A stretch of 50,922 bases of DNA, from positions 1 through 50,922 of the forward strand of contig JALSLH010000054.1 of assembly GCA_026988435.1 (NCBI GenBank), written 5' to 3'. Below are positions 7,661-19,589 of this stretch, in pieces. Both the position numbers and the translations under genes were made by a program. A model generated the notes under the pieces. It did no database searches and was not told the DNA's origin. It saw only the letters and a list, made by a program, of their open reading frames with translations. This stretch comes from Methylophaga sp. Lineage in GTDB: Bacteria; Pseudomonadota; Gammaproteobacteria; Nitrosococcales; Methylophagaceae. The first letter of the stretch is position 1, and every line of letters begins with the position of its first letter.

Positions 7661-8815
7661 TTATAAGGCTTCACCGGACACAAGTGTTACCCAAACTGAG
7701 ATATCAGCCAAGCGCGACACTTCTTTCTTCATTTGCTCTGCTTGTTCTTGGCTATCAAATGGACCAATTAACACCTCACCTTCTGCGGCATCTTGTACTG
7801 GCCAAAAATCTACATTAAGACTAACTAAAGCTTGCGATAACTTTATTTTTGCATCCTGAGTCAAACCAGAATGAACAAACCATACATCCTCGACAACATC
7901 CACTTCTGTTTGATTCACAGGCCGCACAATACCATCGTGGTTGCGCACTATAGCCTCAGCAAAAGGCCAGTCATCATCTGACAAAATATGATCCTGCGCG
8001 TTCAAAATGGCAGAGACCATCGGCGTCATATTATTGCCTTCTCGCACATCCATGTCATCTTGTATGGGATGCGCCTCAAGATAAAGCTTATTTTTATGTA
8101 GTGCCGCTTTATAAGGTTGATACAAAATCTCAACCGGTGTGTTAACAGAAACAATTCCAAATAAATGTTCAATGTCTTCTGGAAATAGACGAATACATCC
8201 ATGGCTTACTCGCATTCCTACACCAAAAGGCCTATTCGTTCCATGTAATAAATATCCCGGTATACCTAATCTCATAGCATAAGCACCCAAGGGATTATCT
8301 GGACCGGCAGGTACGACATTGGGCAAGGGATCACCCTTTTCTAAATGTTCCGCTAATATCGATGCCGGTGGCGTCCAGCTTGGATCTTTCTTTTTCTGAA
8401 TAATTTGTGTCTTGCCAAGCGGTGTTGTCCAGCCTTGGCGACCAATCCCCAATGGGTGGGTTATCACTTGTTGGCGCTGACCTTTTTGTGGTTTAGGATA
8501 ATAATACAAGCGCAATTCAGCCAAATTGATGACAACCCCCTTGTGCGGCGCATCTGGCAAAATAAATTGGTTCGGGACAAGTACTCGCTTATTGCCGCCA
8601 GGTATCCAAGGGTCCAATTCTGGATTTGCATCCACTATCTCGCGATAGCCAATATCAAATCGGCGCGCTATATCAAGTAAAGTATCTTCTTTATGGCTAA
8701 TAACAATTAAATTATGACCAACCACACGCGTAGAATCATCTGCCAGATCAAATGTCGTTGCATTTGAAGATATCAGCCAAAAACCAAATATAATACCAGT
8801 TAAAAAACGAATCAT
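7661..8815 (-). CDS. L,D-transpeptidase (YkuD domain) with LysM and SPOR-like parts
   Basis: A 384-residue periplasmic enzyme of the ErfK/YbiS/YcfS/YnhG group. The order is: signal peptide (about 1-19); LysM-like peptidoglycan-binding repeat (about 35-85, SHKEDTLLDIARRFDIGYR); and a YkuD catalytic domain (about 92-235) with the signature HGTNRPFG then SHGCIRLFPEDI, whose Cys is the nucleophile. A C-terminal extension (about 305-380) resembles a SPOR-type repeat (VLIGPFDSQEQAEQMKKEV). In the family these enzymes make 3-3 cross-links or attach Lpp-type lipoproteins. The convergent lipoprotein gene next door makes the latter attractive, but that is inference. The divergent neighbour is bamD, with repeat copy C between them. 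Confidence 0.88.
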   Translation of the reverse strand: MIRFLTGIIFGFWLISSNATTFDLADDSTRVVGHNLIVISHKEDTLLDIARRFDIGYREIVDANPELDPWIPGGNKRVLVPNQFILPDAPHKGVVINLAELRLYYYPKPQKGQRQQVITHPLGIGRQGWTTPLGKTQIIQKKKDPSWTPPASILAEHLEKGDPLPNVVPAGPDNPLGAYAMRLGIPGYLLHGTNRPFGVGMRVSHGCIRLFPEDIEHLFGIVSVNTPVEILYQPYKAALHKNKLYLEAHPIQDDMDVREGNNMTPMVSAILNAQDHILSDDDWPFAEAIVRNHDGIVRPVNQTEVDVVEDVWFVHSGLTQDAKIKLSQALVSLNVDFWPVQDAAEGEVLIGPFDSQEQAEQMKKEVSRLADISVWVTLVSGEAL

Positions 8816-8846
8816 TGTTCTCCCTGTTTTCCTAATTTCTATTGAT

Positions 8847-9111
8847 TATACCCGTTACCATTCAATCTGCAGAATTCAGCAGGAGAAGAAGCCATACTAT
8901 TCTAGGCATAAAGTCGCAGAATTAGTTACTCTAATTTAAGACTTTATAACGACGAAGAGTGTGGCTTCTTCTCTTGCCCTATGGGAGATTAGCACAAACG
9001 CCAGCGCCGCGTTACAATGTTTGGCAAGGACCAGTCATTGCCTTCACATTGCGCCTTGCGCTGACGCTTGTGCTAAACTCTGAATCTACAGATTGAATGG
9101 TCACGGGTATA
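8847..9111 (-). repeat. Dispersed inverted-repeat element, copy C (full length, inverted relative to copy A)
   Basis: A 265-bp element in the bamD/L,D-transpeptidase divergent region. Its arms, 8847-8872 and 9086-9111, match at about 24 of 26 positions as inverted repeats. Read on the minus strand, its interior follows copy A (54-319) along its whole length, including the core, the CTTCGTCGTTATAAA block and the ATGCCTAGAATA block. Its arms instead read TATACCCGTTACCATTCAAT, so they differ from copy A and match copies B and D. It occupies most of the 378-bp gap between genes, so it lies in the promoter or leader of one or both. Confidence 0.85.
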
Positions 9112-9193
9112 AATCATCTAATTCAGACTATTTTATCATGCTAAAAATAAAATCTATTTTGCCATCTAAATTCAGCTAGCGTAACCTATCGCC

Positions 9194-9979
9194 ATGAAAA
9201 ATTATTATTTACTTATTATCCTTGCCGTAACGCTTCTTTCTGGCTGCTCTTTTTTCTCAGAAAAAGATCCTGTTATTGCTGAAAGTAGTTGGACCGTAGA
9301 GCGTGTTTATTCAGAGGCTAAAGCCGCACTCAATGCTGGTGATTATACTACCGCATTACAATATTATAGTCAGCTAGAAGCCCGATTTCCTTTCGGTAGT
9401 TATGCGCAACAGTCTCTTTTAGAATCTTCTTACGCGCATTATAAGGATGATGATCCTGAAGCTGCTATCGCAACACTTGATCGTTTTATGCGCGTATACC
9501 CGCTCAACCCTAATATGGATTATGCATTTTACTTGCGCGGTTTAATTAACTTTAATCGCGACATTGGCTTATTTGAAAAATATATTCCACGTGACGAATC
9601 ACAGCGCGATCCTGGCTCAGCTCGATTTGCACTTAAAGATTTTACGACTTTGGTTAATCGCTTTCCAAAAAGTAAATACAGTGACGATGCCGCTCAACGC
9701 ATTGTTTATTTGCGTAACCGTTTAGCCCGACATGAGATCAATGTTGCTCACTATTATATGCGCCGAGGTTCCTATATTGCTGCCGCAAATAGAGGAAAAT
9801 ATGTCATTGAAAATTACCCGCGCACACCGGCCATGCCTGATGCATTACTCATTATGGCAAAGGCTTATAAAGTACTTGGATTAAACGACCTATCTGACGA
9901 TGCTCTTCGGGTGTTAAAACTCAATTATCCTGGCCATCCCGGTGTTGCTGAAATACGCCAAACTGAAATAGTGAAATAA
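9194..9979 (+). CDS. bamD: BamD, outer-membrane protein assembly lipoprotein
   Basis: A 261-residue lipoprotein component of the Bam complex, which folds beta-barrel proteins into the outer membrane. The signal peptide ends in the lipobox LLSGC (Cys18). Five TPR-like helical repeats follow across about 30-245, with characteristic pieces ALNAGDYTTALQYYSQLEAR, FPFGSYAQQSLLESSYAHY and ALLIMAKAYKVLGL. The length is normal for BamD. The gene stands alone on the plus strand, convergent with glnB. Its upstream region is largely repeat copy C. Confidence 0.94.
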   Translation: MKNYYLLIILAVTLLSGCSFFSEKDPVIAESSWTVERVYSEAKAALNAGDYTTALQYYSQLEARFPFGSYAQQSLLESSYAHYKDDDPEAAIATLDRFMRVYPLNPNMDYAFYLRGLINFNRDIGLFEKYIPRDESQRDPGSARFALKDFTTLVNRFPKSKYSDDAAQRIVYLRNRLARHEINVAHYYMRRGSYIAAANRGKYVIENYPRTPAMPDALLIMAKAYKVLGLNDLSDDALRVLKLNYPGHPGVAEIRQTEIVK

Positions 9980-10021
9980 CCGTTATAGACATACCCTGTC
10001 GATGACTTAGTACAGTTCTAT

Positions 10022-12014
<1,993 letters not shown>

Positions 12015-12017
12015 AAC

Positions 12018-12893
12018 TTAGTCGCTACCCATCGCTGCAAGAATTCGGTCACCCATTTCTGCCGGCGAACGAGCGATATGCACTCCTGCATCCGCTAGAG
12101 CGGCCAATTTTGCTTCTGCCGTACCTTGTCCACCACTGATGATGGCGCCTGCATGACCCATACGCTTTCCTTTAGGCGCCGTTAACCCAGCAATATAAGC
12201 GACAACAGGTTTGCTGACATGTTGGCGAATATACTCGGCGGCATCTTCTTCTGCCTGCCCACCAATTTCACCTACCATCACAATACCTTCCGTTTGAGGA
12301 TCTTTTTCAAACATTTCTAAACATTCAATAAAGTTCATACCGTGGATAGGATCGCCACCAATGCCAACACAGGTACTTTGTCCTAAACCATTTAAAGTCG
12401 TTTGATGTACCGCTTCATAGGTAAGCGTACCCGAGCGAGACACAATACCTATTTTACCGGGCAAATGAATGGAGCCGGGCATAATACCCATTTTACATTC
12501 TCCTGGTGTGATTATTCCAGGGCAATTGGGGCCAATTAAATACGAATCAGAATGTTTTAAAGCATGTTTTACCCGCAACATATCTTGCACCGGAATACCT
12601 TCTGTAATACAGGCAATCACTTTAATGCCTGCATCTGCAGCCTCTAAAATCGCATCTGCCGCAAAGGCGGCCGGCACATAGATCATCGTTGCATTAGCAC
12701 CAGTTTCTTCTACAGCATAATGAACCGTATTAAAAACAGGTAAATCGAGATGCAGTTGACCACCTTTTCCTGGCGTTACGCCACCCACAAAATGGGTGCC
12801 ATAAGCAATCGCTTGCTCTGAATGAAACGTCCCTTGCTTGCCCGTAAACCCTTGGCAAATAACACGTGTTTTTTTATTCACTAAAATACTCAT
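12018..12893 (-). CDS. sucD: Succinyl-CoA ligase alpha subunit
   Basis: A 291-residue alpha subunit of succinyl-CoA synthetase, which makes ATP or GTP from succinyl-CoA in the TCA cycle. It has the Rossmann CoA-binding start ([19 protein letters not shown]). The phosphohistidine loop is [11 protein letters not shown], with the active-site His about residue 247. The start overlaps the sucC end by 4 bp (ATGA). The family also includes malate-CoA ligase MtkB. I see nothing here that separates the two with certainty, but no serine-cycle genes are nearby, so SucD is preferred. Confidence 0.93.
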   Translation of the reverse strand: MSILVNKKTRVICQGFTGKQGTFHSEQAIAYGTHFVGGVTPGKGGQLHLDLPVFNTVHYAVEETGANATMIYVPAAFAADAILEAADAGIKVIACITEGIPVQDMLRVKHALKHSDSYLIGPNCPGIITPGECKMGIMPGSIHLPGKIGIVSRSGTLTYEAVHQTTLNGLGQSTCVGIGGDPIHGMNFIECLEMFEKDPQTEGIVMVGEIGGQAEEDAAEYIRQHVSKPVVAYIAGLTAPKGKRMGHAGAIISGGQGTAEAKLAALADAGVHIARSPAEMGDRILAAMGSD

Positions 12894-14062
12894 AGTGAAC
12901 CCTCCTTAGCCGCTAACACTGCTTTTTTTGCTGCATCGGTTAAATCTTGTGCCGCATGTAAATTCATGCCGCTTTCTGCTAATAATTCACGCCCTCTTTC
13001 CGCATTAGTTCCTTCTAAGCGCACAACAACAGGTAACGATAAACCCACATCTTTAGCCGCTTGAATAATGCCTTCAGCTATTAGATCACAACGTACAATT
13101 CCACCAAAAATATTAACTAAAATAGATTTCACTTTTTTATCAGAAAGTATCAACTTAAAAGCTTCTGCCACCCGATCTGGTGTAGTGCCTCCGCCCACAT
13201 CTAAGAAGTTGGCCGGTTGGCCACCTTGGCTTTGAATTAAATCCATTGTCGCCATCGCTAGACCGGCACCATTGACCATGCAGGCGACTTCGCCATCAAG
13301 AGAAATATAATTAAGGCCGTACTGCTGAGCCACCACTTCCGCTTCATCTTCTTGCGCAGGATCAAACATCGCTGATAATTCTGCATGTCTAAATAAGGCA
13401 TTATCATCTAAATTTAATTTAGCATCGACCGCTATCAGCTCATTTTCACTCGTCACAACCAAGGGATTAATTTCAACCAAACTGGCATCATTTTCAGTAA
13501 ACAAGCGATACAAAGCTTGCATAACACTTTCAAGCTGTTTGAATGCGCTACCCGTTAGCCCTAAAAAGAAACCAACACGTCGACATTGATATGATTTTAG
13601 ACCGACAACAGGATCGACATAAACATTCAAGATCTCATCGGGTGTCTCTGCGGCCACGGCTTCAATATCCATTCCACCTTGTGCTGAGACCATAAATACA
13701 ACTTGTTGGCTTACACGATCAACTAATACCGCTAAATATAGTTCGCGCTGAATATCGGTTGGTTGCTCAACTAATATTTGATTAATAGGTAAACCTTCTG
13801 CCGACGTTTGATGTGTTACTAAGCGCTTACCTAATAAATCATAAGCTTCATTAGCTACATCATCTAATGCATCCACTACTTTCACGCCACCTGCTTTACC
13901 GCGTCCACCTGCATGTACTTGTGCTTTTACAACCCAACGTTCACCGCCTAATTGTTCTGCCGCTTGACGCGCTTGTGATCCGCTAGTCACTACCTGCCCT
14001 TGTGGTGTTGGTATGTCATAGCGATTAAAAAGCTGTTTTGCCTGAAATTCGTGCAAATTCAT
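12890..14062 (-). CDS. sucC: Succinyl-CoA ligase beta subunit
   Basis: A 390-residue ATP-grasp beta subunit, partner of SucD. It begins with the family signature [15 protein letters not shown]. It has the nucleotide-binding [16 protein letters not shown], then [10 protein letters not shown] and [16 protein letters not shown] near the CoA-ligase end. Length is normal. It is the first gene of the run, with AGGG about 8 nt before the ATG. sucAB and lpd are not adjacent, so the pair is detached from the 2-oxoglutarate dehydrogenase genes. Confidence 0.93.
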   Translation of the reverse strand: MNLHEFQAKQLFNRYDIPTPQGQVVTSGSQARQAAEQLGGERWVVKAQVHAGGRGKAGGVKVVDALDDVANEAYDLLGKRLVTHQTSAEGLPINQILVEQPTDIQRELYLAVLVDRVSQQVVFMVSAQGGMDIEAVAAETPDEILNVYVDPVVGLKSYQCRRVGFFLGLTGSAFKQLESVMQALYRLFTENDASLVEINPLVVTSENELIAVDAKLNLDDNALFRHAELSAMFDPAQEDEAEVVAQQYGLNYISLDGEVACMVNGAGLAMATMDLIQSQGGQPANFLDVGGGTTPDRVAEAFKLILSDKKVKSILVNIFGGIVRCDLIAEGIIQAAKDVGLSLPVVVRLEGTNAERGRELLAESGMNLHAAQDLTDAAKKAVLAAKEGSL

Positions 14063-14145
14063 TATTAACCCTAAAATATAATCTTTAGTGTATATTTTCT
14101 CGCAATAGCACCATAATTACCATTATTGTTTTAATCTGAGTTGAA

Positions 14146-15144
14146 ATGAGTCTAAACATGTTTTCATTATATCCTGATATAGAGCCCTACCAGACACATC
14201 AAATTTTAATGGAAACATTGGAAAATGGGCAACAACATCAAATTTATATGGAAGAATGTGGCAACCCACATGGACTTCCAATTGTCTTTTTACATGGCGG
14301 ACCCGGTTCAGGTTGCCGCAGCCAGCATCGCCGTTATTTCGACCCGGACATCTATCGCATCATTTTATTTGACCAACGCGGCTGTGGTCGCTCATTACCC
14401 CATGGTGAATTAGAGAATAATTCCACGCAATTTCTAATCAACGATATGGAGACTATTCGCCAATCATTGAATATTGATCGCTGGCTTATTTTTGGTGGTT
14501 CTTGGGGAGCAACATTAGCTTTATGTTATGCGCAACAACACCCACATAATGTACTTGCGATGATTTTAAGAGGCGTATTTCTTGGTCGTCAGCAAGATAT
14601 TGATTGGGTCTACGCCGAGGGGGGCGCATCGAGACTGTTTCCTGATGCATGGCAAAATTTAGTGCATCATTTACCCGAAGCCGATCAGCAATCACCATTA
14701 GAATCCTATTATCAACAATTAACCGCTGTTGATGAATTACACCAAATGGCAGCGGCAAAGTTATTACAAGCGTGGGAGGGCACTATTGTTACACTGCGTG
14801 ATCATGAATATAAGCCTGATCCATCACATGAGATTGGCCCTTTAGCCCATTCTCGCATCCAACTACATTTTGCACTTAATGCGTGTTTTATTGCTGATAA
14901 TCCAATTTTAGATAATATTGAGTGTATTCGAACGATACCGACCATGATTATTCACGGTCGCTATGACATTGTCTGCCCCATGCAACAATCATGGCAGTTG
15001 TATCAGGCATGGCCAGAAGCTGAGCTGGCCATCGTGCCTATGGCGGGCCATGCTGCTGGTGAGCCGGCACTTATTAATGCCTTAGTCAAAGCAACACGTA
15101 CAATGGCTAAACGACTTGAACCTGATAATACTTCATTAGCATGA
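14146..15144 (+). CDS. pip: Proline iminopeptidase
   Basis: A 332-residue alpha/beta hydrolase of peptidase family S33 that removes N-terminal proline from peptides. The oxyanion motif HGGPGSGC lies near residue 50. The nucleophile Ser is in [17 protein letters not shown], and the catalytic His is in [10 protein letters not shown] near the C-terminus. An ATG at 14158 is a possible shorter start. The gene overlaps dtd by 4 bp (ATGA), and the two are likely co-translated. Confidence 0.93.
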   Translation: MSLNMFSLYPDIEPYQTHQILMETLENGQQHQIYMEECGNPHGLPIVFLHGGPGSGCRSQHRRYFDPDIYRIILFDQRGCGRSLPHGELENNSTQFLINDMETIRQSLNIDRWLIFGGSWGATLALCYAQQHPHNVLAMILRGVFLGRQQDIDWVYAEGGASRLFPDAWQNLVHHLPEADQQSPLESYYQQLTAVDELHQMAAAKLLQAWEGTIVTLRDHEYKPDPSHEIGPLAHSRIQLHFALNACFIADNPILDNIECIRTIPTMIIHGRYDIVCPMQQSWQLYQAWPEAELAIVPMAGHAAGEPALINALVKATRTMAKRLEPDNTSLA

Positions 15145-15581
15145 TCGGATTACTGCAACGAGTGCGATATGCTAATGTCGTGGTCGATAATGTTGAAATA
15201 GCGGCTATCAAGCAAGGTCTACTCGTGCTCATTGGTATAGAGAAAGAAGACACAACTATACAGGCAGATAAATTATTAAAACGATTGTTAGCTTACCGTA
15301 TTTTTAGTGACGACAATGATAAAATGAACCTTTCGTTGCAAGATATAAAAGGTGACCTGCTACTTGTCCCCCAATTTACTTTAGCAGCAGATACAAAAAA
15401 AGGTATGCGGCCCAGCTTCACACCCGCGGCTTCGCCTGACTTAGGCTTACAATTATTTGATTATTTTTGCGATCAAGCTAGTCAATTATATCCACATGTT
15501 CAGACTGGGGAATTCGGTGCTGATATGCAAGTTTCATTGACTAATGATGGCCCCGTCACATTCTGGTTACAAACAAAATAG
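15141..15581 (+). CDS. dtd: D-aminoacyl-tRNA deacylase
   Basis: A 146-residue homodimeric deacylase that removes D-amino acids (and glycine) mischarged on tRNA. The second signature, [10 protein letters not shown], is intact. The first motif, usually SQFTL, reads PQFTLAAD here, with Pro in place of Ser. I believe this also occurs in other bacterial Dtd proteins and do not take it as inactivating. Family pieces [16 protein letters not shown] and [11 protein letters not shown] are present. It overlaps pip upstream and is followed 13 bp later by a hypothetical gene on the same strand. Confidence 0.94.
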   Translation: MIGLLQRVRYANVVVDNVEIAAIKQGLLVLIGIEKEDTTIQADKLLKRLLAYRIFSDDNDKMNLSLQDIKGDLLLVPQFTLAADTKKGMRPSFTPAASPDLGLQLFDYFCDQASQLYPHVQTGEFGADMQVSLTNDGPVTFWLQTK

Positions 15582-15594
15582 GTAATATCAATAA

Positions 15595-16218
15595 ATGAAA
15601 AAATTTCTTATCGGGCTGGTTCTCACTATTGCCGCTATTTTTGCAATGCTGCTTATTCCATCCAAGCAAGCCAGCGCGCCTATGCCGTGGGAAATAGAAT
15701 TAATGCCTGATGGCCAAGTTAGTGTGTTTAATATTCATCTTGGTCAAACCAATTATCAACAAGCACAACAATCTTTTCATCAATACGGCCACACATCCAT
15801 CTTTACCCAAGCAGGTAAAGAGTCGACTGTTGAAGCTTTTTTTAACAGCATTAATATGGGCGGATTATCCGCTAAATTAGTGCTAAATTTAAGGGTAAAT
15901 GCAGAGGAGATAGAAAACATGAAATCACGTGCTACCGAGGCTAGATTACAGCCTAGCGGTGCGCATCAATACCAACTTAGCAATAAGGATAATGCAACAC
16001 TAGTTAACGCTACCGTCAGTGCTATAACCTATATTCCTACAGTAAGATTAAATAAAGAAATGGTGCTTCATCGTTTTGGTTTTACAGATTCAGTAATACG
16101 GGACCCCGAAAATAACAATACTGAAATATGGCAATATTCTACTTTAGGGCTCACTATTTATTTAAATGATAGTGAAAAAACTATTCTGCAATATCAACTA
16201 ATTTCACCCCGAGAGTAA
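15595..16218 (+). CDS. Hypothetical envelope-anchored protein
   Basis: A 207-residue protein with an N-terminal hydrophobic segment (FLIGLVLTIAAIFAMLLI, about residues 4-21), either a signal anchor or an uncleaved signal peptide. The rest is predicted soluble. The start of the soluble part, MPWEIELMPDGQVSVFNIHLG, followed by a Tyr/Gln/Ala-rich helix, has the look of a conserved gammaproteobacterial hypothetical family that I cannot name. There are no cysteines. The position 13 bp after dtd suggests it is the third gene of a pip-dtd operon. Function unknown. Confidence 0.7.
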   Translation: MKKFLIGLVLTIAAIFAMLLIPSKQASAPMPWEIELMPDGQVSVFNIHLGQTNYQQAQQSFHQYGHTSIFTQAGKESTVEAFFNSINMGGLSAKLVLNLRVNAEEIENMKSRATEARLQPSGAHQYQLSNKDNATLVNATVSAITYIPTVRLNKEMVLHRFGFTDSVIRDPENNNTEIWQYSTLGLTIYLNDSEKTILQYQLISPRE

Positions 16219-16232
16219 GTGTGTAAAGCTCT

Positions 16233-19200
16233 TTAGGGTATTTTTGCTGAAATGTCTTGCCTTACAAAGGCTCTAAAATCATCGAGGCTAAGTGGTTTAC
16301 TAAAATAATAGCCCTGCACCCTTGGGCAACCATGTGTTTGTAAGAATTTTAATTGTTCTACAGTTTCAACACCCTCAGCAACCACCTCTAAATTTAATCT
16401 GCGTGACATAGCCAAAACCGCATCAACAATGGCGGCATCATCAGCATCGTCATTTATGTCTCGTACAAAACTCCGATCAATTTTTAATACATCTAATGGA
16501 AACTGTTTTAAATAAGAGAGTGATGAATAGCCCGTACCAAAATCATCAATAGCTAAGCTAATACCTAAATTACTTAATTCATCTAATGTTGAGACAGCTA
16601 AATGTGTGTCATCCATCAATATGTTTTCTGTGATTTCTAACTCAAGATGCTGGGCGGGCATGTTGAGTTCTTCTAATAAATCCCTAACCATAGATGCTAA
16701 TTTCCCCCCACTAAATTGTCGGCCAGATAGATTAACAGCTATTTGAAAGTCAGGTTCTAATTCATCTTTTAACTCAAGAAAAGCTTCACATGCCTGTCTT
16801 AATACTCTTTCTCCCACACTAGTTATTAGCCCTGTGTCTTCTAAAATAGGGATGAATTGGAAGGGTGAGACTTGTCCCCATTCTGAACTATTCCACCGTA
16901 ATAAAGCTTCTGCCCCTGATATTTTTCCTGTTTTTAAATTTATCTGGGGTTGAAAATCAAGATAAAACTCATTTTGTTCAGCGGCTCTTCGCAAGCTTGT
17001 TTGCATAGCAAGGCGTTCTGCAGCTTGAGCATTCATTTCAGCAGAATAAAATTGAAAATTATTTCGACCACTTTCTTTTGCGTGATACATAGCCGCATCA
17101 GCATTTCTCAGTAATACATCTGAATCTTGACCATCTGCAGGATAAAGACTAATGCCAATACTAGGGCTAATACTTACGTCTGTATCATCAATAGTATAAC
17201 TCTGCGATATAACGTCTAAGACTTTGTCGGCAACCTTCGCAACAAATTGTATCGAGCGAATATCTTCCAAAATCAACGTGAATTCGTCCCCGCCTAAGCG
17301 TGCAACCGTATCACCTTCTCTCACACATTGCTTCAATCTATTGGCAACTTCACAAAGTAAGTTATCCCCAGCCTTGTGACCTAGTGAATCATTAATATGC
17401 TTAAAGCGATCTAAATCAAGGAAGAAAACAGCTAAACGCACTGCTTTTCGATGGGATTGATGAATAGCGTGTTCTAAACGGTCATTAAATACACCTCGAT
17501 TAGGCAAGCCTGTTAAAGAGTCAATACTAGCCAATTTAAGTAATTTTTCATCTTTCTCTCGTTGCTCCGTGATATCTTCAAACAACCAAATCGAGCCTGC
17601 TTTTGGATCGTTCGCATCAATGGCCTTACCAGACATCATTCCCCAAAACATATCTCCATCTTGCCGCAGAAGACGGATTTCACTTATATAATTTTCCCCT
17701 TGAGCTAATACCTTGTAGCCTTCATCGCCTAGATTTTGATATATTTCATCTGTTGGATATATTTTACGAGATGAATACCCTTCAATGGCTGCGCGCTCGC
17801 ACCTAAAGATCTCTTCAAATTTGCTATTCACTCTAATAATAACTCTATCTTTAATTAGAGTAATACCTACCATCGCATTTTCTAATATTGCATCAAGTTC
17901 AGAACTGGTTGTTTTTAGATTCTGTTCAGCATTCTTCCAAGCCGTAATATCTGAAATCACACACACCCATAAATTTTCTTTTTCGTTCGCAATAGAATTT
18001 AAGGATATCCACATTGAAAAAGGCTGGTTATTGTAATCAAGACCTTCGAATTCGTGACTATCTTGTAGTTGTCTCTGTAAATCTTCCAATGTAAATATTG
18101 ATTGATCTCCCGCAAAAAAACGGGTCAGTTTTAATCCGACCAAAACATCATTACTGGCTTTTAATACCTTCTCAGCTGCTGGATTAGATGATTGAATTTC
18201 ACCATTTGATGACAAGGTTAAAATAGCTTCAGGTACACCACTTAATATTGTACTGATATGTTGCTCTCGACTTTGTATGGAATCTCTTGCCTCAGCTAAG
18301 TCTTCAATTAACAACTGATTATTATTAGCAAATTTATTAAAATCTTCAGCTAATACTGAAAATTCATTATTACCCTCAGTCACTGCTAAGCGTGTATCAA
18401 ATTTTTTCGATGATAGTGCGTGCATTGCGCTACGAACATCTGCTAAAGAGGCATTAATGCCTTTTGACATTGCACGAATAAAAGCAAACATGCCCAGTAT
18501 AATCATTAGACCTAATAAAAGTATTGACCAACGCGCCGTTTCCGCAACTTGGGCTGAACGCGTAACCGCCCTTAAACTTTGATCGCTCACCAATAGAGAA
18601 AGTTGCTCAAGCTTTGCCATAACAACTTCTAACACTGATATTGATTTTTTCTGTCCTGTGGTGAGTAGTTGATTATTTTCTAATTGATTAAAACGAAGAT
18701 GATAAATAGAGTATTGCTCTTCTATCACTGTAGAAAGCAAACTTTTAACATCTTTTTCTAACTCTTTGGTCTTAGACAATAATTTCGACTGATCGGAGAT
18801 ATAATTCTTTAGTTGTGCAATATTGAGCGCTAGTATAGATTCATATTGTTGAATATCATTGCCTCGAAGACCAACCAAGCTATCGATGCTCTTTGCCAGT
18901 ATGATTTTTTGAGCAATATTTGTCACCCTCAAGGTGTTTAAGCCCAAAGTATGACTTAATTGCTGAATTGAATATTGGTCGTCAAGCTTATTGTTGTTAT
19001 CCAAATAATCATCATTTAAAAGAGATAATCTAGCCTCACGTTTTGCCCGACTAAGCTGTAAATTAATGCGACCTGATATAAATTCAACATCGTTCTGAAT
19101 TTGTTGAGCTAATTTTTCGGTTTTCTTTATTTGTTCATCCATTCGAATCTGTGTGCGATGGTGATGCTTAACAAGCTCTAATAGTTGGTCATCAACTTCT

Positions 19201-19574
19201 AAAAACTGCTCATAGTATTGATGGAGAGAATCTGTTATTTTTATTCCTTGTTCACTACCCGCCACTGAATCAGTTATTTGTTTCCAGTTTTGAGAAAAGT
19301 AGGTTTCTAACCGTTTCCTAGAATCCAAATGCTCAAGCCCATCTAATGATGTAGATGTCAACATTTCCTCTTGTCTAGCAATAAAGGATGCCACTGCACT
19401 ACTAATTTGTCGGCTTGCATTTTCTATTGGCAAAATATGCTGCGTTAAGTTTTTCTGCGTGCTAGCAAAAAACTCATTACTATATATTGCTAGTGATGCA
19501 ATCAAAATAATCGCAACAAGGGTAACAACAGACCACAACTGGAGTAAGCGTTTAATACTCCAGCTCTTATACAT
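16233..19574 (-). CDS. Membrane GGDEF-EAL c-di-GMP enzyme with HAMP and PAS domains
   Basis: A 1113-residue signalling protein. The order is: TM helix (about 11-29); a long helical periplasmic sensor region (about 30-345); TM helix (about 348-366); HAMP (about 367-425); two PAS domains (about 436-550 and 556-675); GGDEF (about 685-850); EAL (about 865-1105). The diguanylate cyclase site LGGDEF is intact and preceded by an RxxD inhibitory site (REGD) five residues upstream. The phosphodiesterase motifs are also intact: EALLRW, NLSGRQF, ELEITENIL, DDFGTGYSSLSYL and AEGVET. It may therefore make or break c-di-GMP. It lies 15 bp after a solute-binding-protein gene that may encode its periplasmic ligand sensor. 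Confidence 0.93.
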   Translation of the reverse strand: MYKSWSIKRLLQLWSVVTLVAIILIASLAIYSNEFFASTQKNLTQHILPIENASRQISSAVASFIARQEEMLTSTSLDGLEHLDSRKRLETYFSQNWKQITDSVAGSEQGIKITDSLHQYYEQFLEVDDQLLELVKHHHRTQIRMDEQIKKTEKLAQQIQNDVEFISGRINLQLSRAKREARLSLLNDDYLDNNNKLDDQYSIQQLSHTLGLNTLRVTNIAQKIILAKSIDSLVGLRGNDIQQYESILALNIAQLKNYISDQSKLLSKTKELEKDVKSLLSTVIEEQYSIYHLRFNQLENNQLLTTGQKKSISVLEVVMAKLEQLSLLVSDQSLRAVTRSAQVAETARWSILLLGLMIILGMFAFIRAMSKGINASLADVRSAMHALSSKKFDTRLAVTEGNNEFSVLAEDFNKFANNNQLLIEDLAEARDSIQSREQHISTILSGVPEAILTLSSNGEIQSSNPAAEKVLKASNDVLVGLKLTRFFAGDQSIFTLEDLQRQLQDSHEFEGLDYNNQPFSMWISLNSIANEKENLWVCVISDITAWKNAEQNLKTTSSELDAILENAMVGITLIKDRVIIRVNSKFEEIFRCERAAIEGYSSRKIYPTDEIYQNLGDEGYKVLAQGENYISEIRLLRQDGDMFWGMMSGKAIDANDPKAGSIWLFEDITEQREKDEKLLKLASIDSLTGLPNRGVFNDRLEHAIHQSHRKAVRLAVFFLDLDRFKHINDSLGHKAGDNLLCEVANRLKQCVREGDTVARLGGDEFTLILEDIRSIQFVAKVADKVLDVISQSYTIDDTDVSISPSIGISLYPADGQDSDVLLRNADAAMYHAKESGRNNFQFYSAEMNAQAAERLAMQTSLRRAAEQNEFYLDFQPQINLKTGKISGAEALLRWNSSEWGQVSPFQFIPILEDTGLITSVGERVLRQACEAFLELKDELEPDFQIAVNLSGRQFSGGKLASMVRDLLEELNMPAQHLELEITENILMDDTHLAVSTLDELSNLGISLAIDDFGTGYSSLSYLKQFPLDVLKIDRSFVRDINDDADDAAIVDAVLAMSRRLNLEVVAEGVETVEQLKFLQTHGCPRVQGYYFSKPLSLDDFRAFVRQDISAKIP

Positions 19575-19589
19575 GTTTGTCCTTTTGAT

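Noticed and set aside
12018..14062. sucCD as malate-CoA ligase mtkAB of a methylotroph serine cycle
   Set aside because: No serine-cycle genes (mclA, hpr, sga, ppc) are adjacent and the proteins look like ordinary succinyl-CoA ligase. Phylogeny would be needed to claim otherwise.
15141..15581. Pro replacing Ser in the SQFTL motif of Dtd as an inactivating change
   Set aside because: The rest of the active site is intact and, as far as I recall, the same change occurs in other functional-looking Dtd proteins.
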